This document shows positions 35,214-46,608 of a DNA stretch of 64,000 bases, one piece after another; the stretch's first letter is position 1; each line of letters starts with the position of its first letter. The notes below the pieces were generated by a model, which was given only the letters and a program-made list of their open reading frames with translations, had not been told where the DNA came from and made no database searches. Location: positions 18,033,629 to 18,097,628 of the forward strand of contig CAKAKS010000032.1 of NCBI GenBank assembly GCA_916700875.1, given 5' to 3'. The DNA comes from Sebastes aleutianus. Its lineage: Eukaryota; Chordata; Actinopteri; Perciformes; Sebastidae. A program made the translations under genes and the position numbers.

Positions 35214-36302
35214 AAAAGTAAAAGTATTGTTAAACTCTTCACACTCACTGTATTGTCAGGATTAATGAACAAAAGGATTAAGATTTTATATGCAACAGAC
35301 AGGATATTATAAAGTCTAGCCTAGGTTCTCAGATAGTGTGATTTGCTTCATACAACATCACTGAATTCACCATTAACTATTCACCTGAACAGTTTATGAT
35401 ATTGTGAATGGTATCATTGTAAACATTGGCCATTGTTGTTGTGTTTTGAGACACGGAGCCATCGCAACAAAAATTTCCATAACCAAATTATGTATTTTGT
35501 TAATTAATCCTGACAATACAGTGACTGTGAAGAGTTTAACAATACTTTTACTTTTACTGTAACATGTTTAGCACAGGAGATATGATGCAAAATACTTAAT
35601 TTGGTTATGGTAATTTTTCTACCAAACAACTGATCATGCTGGAACTAACAGTGTCCTGGAAAGAGCGTATGGATGAGGCCAATGAGAGGAAGCGAGACCA
35701 AGTACCAGGAGCTAGTGTAAGAATGTAGAAGGCAAGGCTGGCGAACTCGCTGCGAGCCTGTGGAGGTGGGCTGTAAAGCATTTGGGCACTGGGCAATGGA
35801 CATCACCGGGGAGGCCATAGAGGAAGGCCATCAGATCCATTACTGAAGCTGCAGAGAAAGCCACCAGACTGGCTTTGGATCAAGAGGCTAGATCCATGGG
35901 CGACTGCTGCTGGGACTCAAGCTGAGGTCTGATCAACCCTGGCTGGGTCGCCTGGGCGAGAGTGTCTGATGTTGAAAGACCCAAAATACCCAATGACCCC
36001 AGGTTCCATCACTGATGATGCATCCCGGCACATCTGCAGGATGTATCTTTCATCTTTTGTGTTTGACATTCTTTTTAAGCTTTAAGTTGTTATGGTCATA
36101 TTGAATATTGCTCTCCTCTTTACAGTCACTGTATTGTCAGGGTTAATGAACAAAAGGATCAAGCTTTTTAAAACTCTATACAACATACATGCACATAACA
36201 GACATGATATTATAGTCTAGTTAAGTAGTAGTAGTTAAGTCTAGCCTAGTTTCTCAGATAGTGTGATTTGCTTCATACAACATCACTGAATTCACCATTT
36301 CT
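35214..36302. repeat. Palindrome centre with nested direct and inverted sub-repeats
   Basis: 35,231-35,384 recurs directly at about 36,113-36,300 (CACTGTATTGTCAGG; TAGTGTGATTTGCTTCATAC). 35,452-35,503 is a direct copy of the inner end of the left arm. 35,503-35,625 is inverted against 35,150-35,275. The unique core (35,630-36,060) is retroelement-derived. Confidence 0.8.
35630..36060 (+). mobile_element. Retroelement-derived remnant in palindrome centre
   Basis: The plus-strand translation reads LELTVSWKERMDEANERKRD, a stop, then with frame changes LQRKPPDWLWIKRLDPW and TLAGSPG. It resembles the C-terminal ELTVPWE…ERKR…WLWI region of a widespread fish retroelement polyprotein. Multiple stops and frameshifts; a dead fragment. 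Family recognition is from memory of the motif, not a search. Confidence 0.45.
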
Positions 36303-37236
36303 GTGTTATCATGTCTGGCACAGGAGCTATGATGCAAAATACATAATTTGGTTATGGTAATTTTTGTTGCGATGGCTACATGTCTCAAAATGTTTAGGGC
36401 TCCAAACTGTTCTTTGCCTTTATAAAAAAAAAAGGCCAATATAAATAAAAGCCTTTAGATAAAAGTGACCTTCACTTTCACATTTCACCTGGAATAAAAC
36501 CCACTGCCACTGAGTCAGGGCCTCATCAGTTGTAACATGTTTATATTGACAATGAGGTAAGAGTGAGAAAACATCAAATAATGGATAGAGAATTCATTTC
36601 TTAGTACAGTTTTTTGAGTTTTTGTATTATTTTGTGTTTCTGCTGCTAAGAAAGACATTTACAACTGCCCCAATAACAGAATCCAATGCAAGGTTCAGAA
36701 CATTCTATCAAATACAAACTGCACAAAGTTACGTTTATTCTGATAAGAAATGTTGTTAGTCATATAATATATCAATTTAAAGCTCTTTTTGTGCTCTTTG
36801 TGTTGGAACTATCCATGTGCACATCAGATCAATATGGAGTTAGTTATAAGGGCATTTGGAGTTGCATTCAGAATTTGCCCCATTGCAGCATTAGAGGTCA
36901 AAGGTCAAATTCTCTTGACCTCAGTGTCATGACAATGTGACTGAAGGATAGATTATAGTCTAAGCTTTACAACGATATATGACTTCATGATATTGTGTGT
37001 TGGTTTCCCTCTTTTATACTGGATCTATGTGTAAAATTGCGTAAAAAGATGGAGAAGTTTTAATGATGGAGGGATGAAAAAAGGAGTGATAGCAAATAGA
37101 AAGCTACTATTGCTGCAATGCTATCATGCGTTTTCCAACACTAGGGACATAGACCATTAAAAAAATCACTATGAGACCTGGTCCCTCCAAAGTGGCACGA
37201 CTGCCAAATTTTGGGGGTCAGGCTCATGGACTACTT
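36303..37236 (-). repeat. Large palindrome, right arm
   Basis: Inverted partner of 34,306-35,213. Inner border near TGTTATCATGTCTGGCACAG, outer border near CTCATGGACTAC. Eleven bases further out lies the TTAA end of a separate MITE (37,248). Confidence 0.9.
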
Positions 37237-37247
37237 TAGTAAAAGTC

Positions 37248-37380
37248 TTAAAGGATCAGTGTGTAACAATTAGGGGGATCTATTTGCAGAAATGGAATAT
37301 AAAATTAATAAGTAGACCACATTTTGATGTGTAAAATCCCATTTAAATAAACATATATTTTTTTTCGTCCATATTTTGAT
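37248..37380. mobile_element. Partial TTAA-element
   Basis: Starts TTAAAGGATCAGTGTGTAAC with the TTAGGGGGATCTATTTGCAG block of the family seen at 48,725 and 53,539. The other end is missing. Confidence 0.65.
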
Positions 37381-37578
37381 AGTTTAATAAATAATAATAA
37401 AACATTGCACTCACTAAGTAAGATGAGCAACCTCAGTGAAAATTATTCAGGTTACTGGGCAAGAACCTCTGAAAATAAGAAGCAATATGTAATATGCTGA
37501 TATTCTGCTGTAATATTTGTGTCATCTTGCAGAGAAAAACAAATGAAAGCCTTTTTGTTGGAAGGAAATTTAAATTTA

Positions 37579-37938
37579 TTAAAGGTGCAGTGTGTAGGAT
37601 CTGGTGGTATCTAGTGGGGAGGTTGCAGATCGCAGCAAACTGATTCTTCTCCTGTGTGCCAAGCGTATAGGAGAACTACGGTGACCGATGTGAAAATGCA
37701 AATGACCGTATCTAGAGCCAGTGTTTGGTTTGTCCGCTCTGGGCTACTGTAGAAACATGGAGACCGGCTCCATGAGGAGGACCTGCTCTGTATGTAGATA
37801 TAAATGACTCGTTCTAAGGTAATGAAAACACAACAACACTTATTTTCAGGTGATTATACACTAAAGAAAACACATCAGTAGTATTTTATTCCATTTCTTC
37901 CAAAAGATCCCCCTGAATGATACACACTGTTCCTTTAA
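37579..37938. mobile_element. Complete TTAA-bounded MITE
   Basis: Ends TTAAAGGTGCAGTGTGTAGG and, reversed, TTAAAGGAACAGTGTGTATC are near-identical inverted repeats bordered by TTAA. 360 bp, no transposase. Reference copy for the family at 28,105, 37,248, 48,725 and 53,539. Confidence 0.8.
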
Positions 37939-38759
37939 ATAGACTTGCATCCTGAACTATAGACAGAACTCTACCTTTTATTCATCGTGGAAAGCTTTGT
38001 CAAAACTTTGCAGTGCTGACAAAAAGAACTCATAAGAGCATACAGTCACATAGGTGTAAGTTTATTCGCAGGTCATGCAAAGATTAAGTCTTTGCATTCA
38101 TGCCACTCCAGGTTTTACATAAAATTGATGATGCAAATAGTTTCACAACTGATTCACAGAGGTTGTTTCGGCAACAGTGCCGTTTGTTCAAAAAAATACC
38201 AACATGACTGTGTGAGTCATTCTTTAGGCTTCTGTTACTTTGAATAGTAAATGAACCGTACAAAGCAACACATTTTTCTAGCATGCAAATGTATGCACAG
38301 TGTGGAGGCCATTCTCTTTTTATGTTAGCTTTCTGGAGTCAAAGAAAGGATACATGAGTTACAGTTTCAGAAACAGAGAGAATACGTGGTTATGAAATAT
38401 ATCTTTGGGTGTTTAACATTAAAATATTACAAGACAGTAAAAGCAACACCATGTAATGGTACAGAGAAACAGATTCAAAGACATATCCAGATACGTGCAC
38501 AAAGATAGGCGTGGAACATCTTTCCATTAGTGTGTCATATTAACACTTTAAACTGTTGCACAGAGACACAAAGTCTGTTTCCTTCTCTTTTAAACATTAC
38601 TTCCATTATCTTAGTTTGTGCCCATTACTTCTGCAATATAAAACACAATCTGGTAATGCGGTTTAATTATGTGGCAGTGTTATTGTTATATTAAGCCTGA
38701 AAGCATTTCTGATGAAGCAACAGTTAGGGCATAAGTGTTAGAATGGCAAATACGGTACA
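37939..38759. other. Intergenic, nothing firmly recognised
   Basis: The last roughly 130 bases (38,630-38,759) weakly resemble the 3' flank of the receptor gene ending at 47,566 and probably belong to the pseudogene duplication. Confidence 0.5.
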
Positions 38760-39115
38760 TTTAGTCTCACATCCTGTTATGAAATATCTCATCCCTTGCA
38801 TTAAAAATGACCGCACCATTGATTTCCTCTCATCTGTTGTTAGTAGACACATCAGAGCGTTGATATATCTGGCCGTATATGATCATCTGTGATGGTGTCT
38901 CGTCCTCCTTCTTCCTAACTTTCCTCCGGAAGTGTTGCCCAGAGAAGACATGAGTTCAAGACACTGTTTAGAAAGGCCAGATACACTCCAGGTCAGTTTT
39001 TACTCTGAGATCATATCTTCTCATGGAATGTGTTGAGAAAGGTTTAAGACGGAACAGACCCAGCACAGTAAGAAGTGTAGTGTGCCGGCATACATCAGAA
39101 CACCTCCCTCTTTTT
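38760..39115 (-). pseudogene. Bradykinin-receptor pseudogene (C-terminal remnant)
   Basis: Reverse-complement similarity to the last third and 3' flank of the receptor gene at 47,566-48,675. Matches include the TM7/helix 8 block (VFSGQHFRRKV against VFSGQYFRRKV), the AGAGCGTTGATAT segment and the end IFNARDE against IFNAKDQ. In-frame stops occur within TM7 (TAA at the FLNS position), and most of TM7 and the TM6 region are degraded. Everything N-terminal of TM6 is absent. It shows that the divergent B2-like gene was once duplicated to the far (3') side of the array. Confidence 0.8.
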
Positions 39116-39124
39116 AGCTCACCA

Positions 39125-39540
39125 CCCAATTCGACTGGTATCAGGCCATTAAATAGGCGTTATCGGTCGCTATAAACAACATAGATGTGGGTCAGTATAG
39201 GGGCCTATTACACCTACAACATTGTAATACTGAAAGCAAAACTTAAAAAGCAACATGTTCTATCACGTTGTAAAACTGAATAAAGCGTTCCATTTGGAAC
39301 AAAAACAAAACGGCTTCTTCAGGTTTAGGTGACAAACTCACTTAGTTAAGTTTAGGGAAAAACAATGTGTTTTGGCTTAAAATAACTACGTTTCAAAAGT
39401 GAAAGTGAAACTTAACACTTGTGAACAAAAAGACAACTACACGTTGTTGGTTTCACACAGGATGCAAACCTCAGTGTCCTGGATGAAAACCCTATACCCC
39501 TATTGACCCACATCTATGGTGCTTATAATGATAGCCTGAC
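39125..39540 (+). repeat. Dispersed repeat, copy 2 (shared with 1.97 kb)
   Basis: Same-orientation copy of 1,965-2,570 with indels. It adjoins the upstream side of the pseudogene and may have truncated it. Confidence 0.65.
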
Positions 39541-40275
39541 AACAGACTAATTGGTTGTCTTAAGCTGGAGACACCAGGCTGACATCAAGGAACTAGCGGT
39601 GACAAAGGTCAGCAGTTGCGTTGCTTCACGTCGCCTTTGTCTTGGCCAAAAAGTTTATGATACATACATGAAATAAAGCGGCGTTTGCTGACCATTTTCA
39701 CACCATTCTCACTCACTACTTAGCTTCATTCCAGATGGCCATGTCATTATGATATATCCTTGTATTGGAAAGATCAGATGAGATGAAGATGGAAAAAGAA
39801 AAGAGCCTTCTGTGTTTTGCCTCTTGACTTTACTCGTTGGCTTGCTTTCCTCACGTCCGTTTCTCTTCTCGTGCACTGCTTCTTTTAAGCTGAACAGCCA
39901 ATCAGAATGATTCCTCTCACCGACGGACACCGCCGCCGATTCAACAAGCTGAATCGTCCAAAAAAACTAAAAAAATGGGCAGACGGCGGTGCGGGACACG
40001 CAAAAACTAGGCCGACGGGCGCTCACAACAGCCCCAAACTGTCCGACGGACGACCGTCAGCTTGGTGTGCCTTTAGCTAAAGCCCAGGGTTATGTTCTGC
40101 CCGGAGCAAACAATCAAAGAGGGTGTTCAAACCTCACCATATTGAGCAGGATCTTATTACTTCAAATATTTTTCTTATCTTACTTCTATGAAAATTATAA
40201 AAAGTTAAAAACAAAACATACCCCAGCTTCTTAAAAAAAATAAAAAATAAAATCAAATCAGCCTGAACCTGCAGA
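39541..40275. other. Intergenic / 3' flank of B2-like gene
   Basis: No gene supported. Poly-A stretches at 39,960-39,975 and 40,226-40,250. Confidence 0.5.
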
Positions 40276-41329
40276 TCAGCTTGAGACAGTTTTAACACTT
40301 CTCAACAGTTTGGAGCGTGTGAAGGTGGTGTTGAGGGTCGTTGTTCTGTCAGTGCTCAATTGCTTAAAGACCTTCCTAACTTTTTTACGGAAGTTCTCTC
40401 CTACAATGACGTATAGGATGGGGTTGAGAACACTGTTGAAGAAGGCTAAGTACATGAAGATATTCTTGCAGGTGTTTAGGATGGAGGTGATGCTACACCC
40501 ACTCAGGACTTTGGCTTTTAAGAGCGCTTCTAGTATCTTAACCACGTGGAACGGCACCCAGCAGATCATAAACGCCAGGAGGACCGCCAGCACCAGAGTG
40601 GTGGCCTTCTGCTCCATCTTCTGTGTGTTTAACATTAACCGGTTATTCAGAGCTTGAATAATCTTGAGAGTGCAGTAAGAAATAATGAAAATGGGGATGA
40701 TGAAGCCAAAAACGAACAATATCCCATCAAAGACCAGCTGCACAGTGTGGTTTGGGTAGTCCAGATAACATCCAGTTATATTATAATCAGGATAATGTTT
40801 CACTCCCCTATAGACCAGTGTGGGGACACTCAGGAGCAAGCCGAAACACCACACCAGCAGACAGCCCAGTTTGGCATATTTTGGCCTACGCATTCTACCA
40901 TGGGACAGCGGGTGCACCAGTGCCACATAGCGATCTACGCTAACCAGAATGAGGAAGTAGATGCTGCTGTAGGCGTTCATATTGATGCCCATGTTGATGA
41001 CTTTGCACAGGAACACACCAAAATGCCAATTGAAACCGTTGGACACGTAGACAGCCCAGAAAGGCAAACAGGACATCAGGACGAGGTCAGCAGCAGCCAT
41101 GTTGCTCAAGTAGATCTCAGCCACGGTGCAGGCCTTCTTGTGGAAGCAGAAAACCATCAGGACAAACACATTCAACACGATTCCCAGCACAGTGATGAGC
41201 AGGATATAAACCGGCAGCACAGTGAAGTACCAGCCCTTCATTTCTGCATCAGGACACTGCTGTTCTGCTGTTCCATTGGTGTTGTTTTGGTATCCATATA
41301 TAGCGGCAGTGCTGAAGTTAGAGGGGACG
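40276..41329 (-). CDS. bdkrb2-like: Bradykinin B2-like receptor (copy 3), main exon
   Basis: Class A peptide GPCR for kinins, closest to B2. With the 20-nt exon at 44,429-44,448 the protein is 357 residues, beginning MALLPTSVPSNFSTAAIYGY. The N-tail has NFS and NNTNGT glycosylation sites. CTVAEIYLSNMAAADLVLMS in TM2 parallels mammalian B2. DRY is at 139-141, the disulfide pair C115-C194, NPILY at 309-313, and a Ser/Thr-rich tail follows. The exon starts after TTTAACTCTCCACAG; the apparent in-frame ATG at 41,367 lies in the intron. Mammalian B2 couples to Gq and mediates kinin vasodilation and pain; a similar role is inferred. It is the most 3' receptor of the array apart from the pseudogene. 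Confidence 0.88.
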
Positions 41330-41393
41330 CTGTGGAGAGTTAAAGAAAGACAAGGTAACTTTGACATTTTCTTTGAAATGTTGTTTTGTGAGT

Positions 41394-41927
41394 CAAAAAT
41401 ATTTTTTGACTCACTCCAATTTTACACAAATGTCGAAGTTCACAGAGTTGATAAAGAAGGACCATTGTTAAAAAACACCTGTGGTTCTCCTGCTAACACC
41501 AGTCAAAATGCCTGTTGTGAAAAAAAATCCATAAAGTGATTCATGAAACCTTTAATCTTTTTCAATTTGTGGAGTTCTAATGTAAAATAGTTCCAGCGAC
41601 TTGCAACCCTGCCCACACTATTTCCTCTCCAACCTCCTCCTCCTTGTCAATTTGACAGAGGCACAAAGGGACTCCGTCAAAATCCAGAGGGAATCGGTGT
41701 CATGCCGAACGAGAACTGTGCGGTGGGGCATCCAGCAAAATCCAGTTGAAATGAATCTGAACACATTCACACAAGTTAAACAACATATTCACTGCAAAAT
41801 ACACTTGAGTCTTTTCCAAGAATGTGGAATGAAAGGCGTAGCAGCAAGCTACGGAAATGGAATGATCACAACTATGCATGGGCATAAACAAAATTAAATT
41901 CGGCAAAAACAAAGCCTCACAGTAATT
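41394..41927. repeat. Duplicated intron segment, copy 1
   Basis: About 95% identical by eye to 46,120-46,608 across most of its length. The break point follows GTGAGTC here and a different sequence there. No domain recognised in the open frame it contains (41,601-41,897). Confidence 0.85.
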
Positions 41928-42654
41928 AATTATCATAATGTGGAATATGAGAAAACACTGAACACTGTGAAATTCTCTGAGTTAATGCTGTCTGTTGTGA
42001 CATTGAATACTGAGTGACACAGAACCCTGAAATAGTTGTTTTCCAACTTTAATGCAGTTCCCAGAAAAGTTGATTGTGGATAAAATAACATTTAGACTCA
42101 AGATGAGTCAGTTTTACAATAATCTTATCAGACAAACACTAGCTCTTCAAGACTGCAAACGTTTTCTCATAACTCTGCAAGTAAAGACAGTGGCATGGTT
42201 TGTGGTCCGACCAAGGTCGTGATCTTGTAAATATAATATTGCCAACTAATGGCTGTTTTTGTGTAAATTTTATGTTTTTTTGTTGTTGTTGTATGCTACT
42301 ATTTTGTTATTTTTATTTAGTCAAAGCAACCCACCACCAGTTTGATTGAGTGTTACCTGGAATGCACAAAAGAACAAAAAAAAGATTTATGAAAATTAAT
42401 AAAAATGTTTCTCATTATTTGTAAGTATATCATCAAATTAAATATTCTGTTAAATGTCCCTTATGAGATGTTAAATGCTGATAAACTTAACAAATCATTT
42501 TCAAACATTTGTTAAGGATAAATAAAGTATTTGTTTGATACTTGACTTATTTTTGTGAGCTGACACAGCTCTTAACAAAATGATGAAGACCGGGAAAATA
42601 AACCATGAAGAGACGTGAGACACTAACAGGACAATTATTAGAATTTGACTGATT

Positions 42655-42892
42655 AAAATTAGTAGCAGGGTGCGGCTGGTTAGCTCAGTCGGTAGAGCGA
42701 GCGCACATGTATGGCCAAGGCGTTGTCCTAGCAGCGGTGGACCCGGGTTCGAATCCGGCCTGTGGTCCTTTCCGCATGTCAATTCTCTCTCTCCCCCTTT
42801 CAACACTCTATCCACTGTCCTATCAATAAAAATGCTTAAAAATGCCCCCAAAAAATAACTTTAAAAAAAAAAAAAAAAAAATTAGTAGCAGG
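42655..42892 (+). mobile_element. tRNA-derived SINE with 15-bp target-site duplication
   Basis: The body (42,670-42,877) begins with a tRNA-like head: A box TTAGCTCAGTCGGTAGAGC and B box GGGTTCGAATCC at about 42,743. A CCTTTCCGCATGTCA tail domain and poly-A follow. AAAATTAGTAGCAGG occurs exactly on both sides (42,655-42,669 and 42,878-42,892), the hallmark of LINE-driven retroposition. The perfect duplication implies a young insertion. Confidence 0.9.
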
Positions 42893-43485
42893 ATAATTTT
42901 TGTAAATATTCATGCTATTTCAGGGGGAGAGTGCAAAAATAATAATAATAATAATAATAATGCAAGCAATGCAAAAAGTGAAAGAAATTCTGGATTCAGA
43001 TGTTTCCACAAACATTTTATGGTGAAAAGAAAGAAATAATGGAATAATATCTGAGTAACATGAGTAGGTGGCAGCTTCTGTGCAATGACTGATGAAAGAT
43101 GACATTCACTGGGATGCCCAGCTGGCCATGAACCGCTATTTTGACAGTTCTCGTCCCCCTTTAGAATGAATACATTACTGTTGCATCATTTGTTTGTACT
43201 GTTTTGTGTGTTGCTCTTTGTACTTAAGCCATAAACAATTGTAATTTAGAATAATCTTTTTGATATAATAGTCACATATTAAATACTGCATTCATGATAA
43301 TACATATTTAATGTAATACATGTATATGTATGTATTAGCAAAACACAAACCAACTTTTAGCAGTTTCGATATTATCATTTTCAAAAGATTAAAAGCAGTT
43401 ATGTATCTGTCTACCAGTAACAACACGGCAGCTCGTTTTCCCCACTTGTGTGCTATGGTTGAAGTTTTTCTTGTGTATTCTTTCA

Positions 43486-43995
43486 GAGTTGGAAGAAGTA
43501 CTCAGATCTTGTATTGAAGTAAAATTAGAGATACCAGTGTAGAAATACTCTGTTACAAGTGAAATTCATGCATTCAAATTATTAGTATTAGCATCAAAAT
43601 ATACTTAAAGTACCAAAAGTAAAAGTACTCATTATGCAGAACGGCCCATTTCAGAATAATATATGTATCAATCATTGGATTATAATTATTGTTGCATTAC
43701 TTTAATGTTGAAGCTGGTAAAGGTGGAGCTCATTATATGGAGCTCTTTATATACTTTATTTGCTGGGTAGCTTGTGAATTCCTCCCAGGGATCAATAAAG
43801 TTGTATCTATAATTTCACATCATAATCGACATATAGTTGATTATATTTAGTATCATTAATCTGAAAATGAAAAGTAAGTGGAGTAGAATTATTAATATAT
43901 TAGCAGAAAATGGAAATACTCAAATAAAGTAACTCAAAATTGTACTCAAGTATAGTAGTTGAGTAAATATACTTAGTTACTTTCCACCACTGATT
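43486..43995. mobile_element. hAT-like short element
   Basis: Left interior GAAGTACTCAGATCTTGTAT; right end reads in reverse CAGTGGTGGAAAGTAACTAA. Interior repeats of AAAGTAAAAGTACTC. Non-coding; same family as 25,485-26,275. Confidence 0.65.
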
Positions 43996-44428
43996 ACAAT
44001 TTTGCATGTATTAATTTAATTTAGATGCATTAAAGAGTCATTTTCTTTAACTCTCCTTTCTATATTTCTGTATCAAACACTGGTCAAACCCTTTTTGTTG
44101 GCTAAATCTCATCAGCATCTCACAGTAGACATGTTGAGACAAGTATTGTGGGAGAACTGCAATCTAGAGGCTGGAACAACAAGGTACTGGGTTTCATTTG
44201 AACATGTCGCGTCTGGATTGAACTATTTTTTCCGTTTGAGATCACTTATTTATCATAAAGATGAGTACATTTCTATAAAGACTCTGTATACCTTCATTCA
44301 TAGACAGTGTTATAAAGCACCAAACATTACTGATGACGAACATTGTTAAGTTGTTCATGGCTCTTGTTAATATTCTAACTACAGTGAATAATGGTGAAAC
44401 ATAAAAAACAAATAAAGCGTATGCATAC

Positions 44429-44448
44429 CTTGTAGGCAGGAGAGCCAT
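44429..44448 (-). CDS. bdkrb2-like: B2-like copy 3, 20-nt first coding exon
   Basis: Reads ATGGCTCTCCTGCCTACAAG then a GTATGCAT donor: M-A-L-L-P-T plus two bases of a serine completed at 41,329 (S-V-P-S-N-F). The homologous position of copy 2 (58,292-58,311) has the same layout: equal exon length, same phase, a GTAT donor and a shared GGA(C/T)-rich upstream stretch containing ACATCTGGACTT. The agreement between two independent loci is the main evidence; no transcript was available. Confidence 0.68.
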
Positions 44449-46119
44449 TCCTCCAGAGGAAGTCCAGATGTAAAATGCCCAGATACTCTTCACTGTTCCA
44501 GTACCTCCTTCTACTGTCTTCTGTCTCTCTCTGACTCTCTCTCTCTTAATGAAAAAAAGAAACTAACATCCAATGATGTCAGACAACAACGCTTGGAGAT
44601 GTCGGTTGGCATGCTGCCTGATTCTGTCAGGTTTGTATAAACTGAACCTGCAGCCACCAGCACAACATTCCTTTCCAGCTATAACAGTAAGGAGTCAACA
44701 TCACTTCACTAAAGCTATTTTAAATAAACTGATAATAAGATTAAGTTTGCTGTGACATTGTTTGCCAGGCAACAAGGCGTGCATTAGTGCATTAATGTGA
44801 AGCTTTTCTTCTTAAAAAAACAAAACAATAAAATCATTTTTTTGGTATGTTAAGCCTTTATTATAGCGACAGTAGAATGATGACAGAACAGGTTTTCTGA
44901 CCTTTTTAATACCTTCCTAGCTACAGGAGCTAGCAGTAGTGACAATGCTTGCAATAGTTCTGATGGTGCTGACCATAGACTGTATATAAAGATGAAGAAC
45001 ATGACACTTTCCCAAAAGAGAAGCCAAAACATCTTGATTGCCCCCTGGTGGCTGGCTGCAGTATAGGTCATAAAGCCAGAATCCTCCATGTTAACGGATG
45101 GGACGTGAGCCAAACTACAAAGTCAAAGTACATGTCAAATAATTTTTTCCCAGAGATGGTTTCTGTCATTTAAGGTAGTTCTTATCACGCTTATGTATGT
45201 TCAAGTGTTAATTTTTCTGATAAGTTTGGTTTTAATTAGTTATTTGATGATATAAAAAGGGGGTGAAATGTCGTAATTTACAGCTGTGAGTCTCTCTCGT
45301 TGACAAGCTGCGGCCGTGCTCGGCTCGTGATTGGTTTGGGCGGGTGACCTCGACACGGCTTCACCGCCCAATCACTACTGCGCAGACTCTGGCTCCAAAT
45401 GACCATCTGACCATCTGAGACTTTTGTAAATTAAATTTAAGAGTTTTTAATACCTTCTAAGACCTTTTCTTTTTGGAAGAAACTGAATTCAATCCTTCTT
45501 AAGACTTTTCACGACCTGCAGATGCCCTGCAGGAAATAAGGGTTGTACAAAACACCGGGCTTTTGCCCAGGAGACTGGTGTTCATGTCCCGTGTGTAACC
45601 AGAAATCATCATTGATTTATCACGAAACTTTGGTACTTAAGTTACGCCACTTCCGGGGTTATTTTAACCCCACGATCTTTTCCTAAACCTAATAAAGTAG
45701 TTTTTGTCACAGAACATTGGTACTTAAGTTACGCTGCTTCCAGTCTGGCGTAACTTAACCACGATATTTTCCCAAACCTAACTAATTGGTTTTGTTATCT
45801 AAACCTAACCAGGTTGATCATTTCCTAAACCTAACCAAGTAGTTTTGTTACCAAGTTGTTTCCTTTGAAGATGGAAGTTTATTTTGAAAAGACTGGAGCG
45901 GAAATTGACGCTGGACATTCATAGGAGAATGCACGAAAAATGAGGAATATGTTTTTGTAAGATATCATATGAACCCTTGTATGAGAATACATTGTGTCAA
46001 TGGTGCCAATTTGCCATAATGTAAAAAAATATAGGCTTAAAAATGGCTCCAATGGCATAATACATGTAGCAACAGCCAATTTGCTGCTCTTGTATGTTTC
46101 TGTCAGATTATCAGATTAG
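44449..46119. other. 5' flank of B2-like copy 3
   Basis: 44,449-44,550 is probable 5' UTR/promoter with a CT/GA-rich tract. 44,975-45,110 holds a fragment of the 17.2-kb repeat. 45,620-45,850 contains degenerate units with TTTCCTAAACCTAACC, a tandem repeat-like block. Nothing else recognised. Confidence 0.45.
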
Positions 46120-46608
46120 CAAAAATATTTTTTGACTCACTCCAATTTTACACAAATGTCGAAGTTCACATTGAGTTGATGAAGAAGGACCATTGTTAAT
46201 GTTAACACCTGGGGTTTTCCTGCTAAGACCAGTCAAAATGCCTGTTGTGAAAAAAATCCATAAAGTGATTCATGAAACCTTTAATCTTTTTCAATTTGTG
46301 GAATTCTAATGTAAAATAGCTCCAGCGACTTGCAACCCCGCCCACACTATTTCCTCTCCAACATCCTCCTTCTCGTCAATTTGACAGAGGCACAAAGGGA
46401 TTCCGTCAAAATCCAGACGGAATCGGTGTCATGCCAAACGAGAACTGTGAGGTGGGGCATCCGGCAAAATCCACTTGAAATGAATCTGAACACATTCACA
46501 CAAGTTAAACAACATATTCACTGCAAAATGCACTTGAGTCTTTTCCAAAGAATGTGGAATGAAAGGCAACAAGATTAAATTAAGCAAAAACAAAGCCTCA
46601 TAGTAATT
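46120..46608. repeat. Duplicated intron segment, copy 2 (orphan)
   Basis: Copy of 41,394-41,927, but with no receptor exon immediately downstream at the expected 65-bp distance. Bases 46,100-46,119 are unrelated to the exon 2 boundary. It is either a relic of a deleted receptor copy or a mobile sequence caught twice. Confidence 0.8.

Larger units (their letters stand above)
41330..44428 (-). other. bdkrb2-like: Intron 1 of B2-like copy 3
   Basis: A 3.1-kb phase-2 intron bounded by GTATGCAT and CTCCACAG. It contains the 41,394-41,927 segment duplicated at 46,120-46,608, a SINE at 42,670-42,877, an (AAT)n run at 42,938-42,960 and a hAT-like element at 43,486-43,995. The intron call depends on the microexon model. 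Confidence 0.6.

Noticed and set aside
34587..36940. The pair of about 85-codon frames in the palindrome arms as genes
   Set aside because: They are inverted copies of the same repeat with no recognisable domain and no splice or promoter context. They are kept open mostly by recent common origin.
40654..41343. 229-codon open frame on the plus strand (also 180-codon frames at 56,165 and 63,147 and 261 codons at 52,385)
   Set aside because: These lie antisense to receptor exons and recur at the same place in each paralogue. They are composition-driven shadows with no domain of their own.
41330..41367. Start codon at 41,367 for B2-like copy 3 (and 56,752 and 63,734 for its paralogues)
   Set aside because: The codons after it are the polypyrimidine tract and CTCCACAG acceptor. 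The encoded residues differ between copies and do not match the family, while homology starts at SVP.
42672..42755. Possible tRNA gene
   Set aside because: The A and B boxes are tRNA-like, but the segment continues into a SINE tail, poly-A and a flanking target duplication. It is a retroposon head, not a tRNA gene.
45620..45850. Telomere-like CCTAAACCTAACC units
   Set aside because: The units are degenerate and interspersed with unrelated sequence, not a (TTAGGG)n array.
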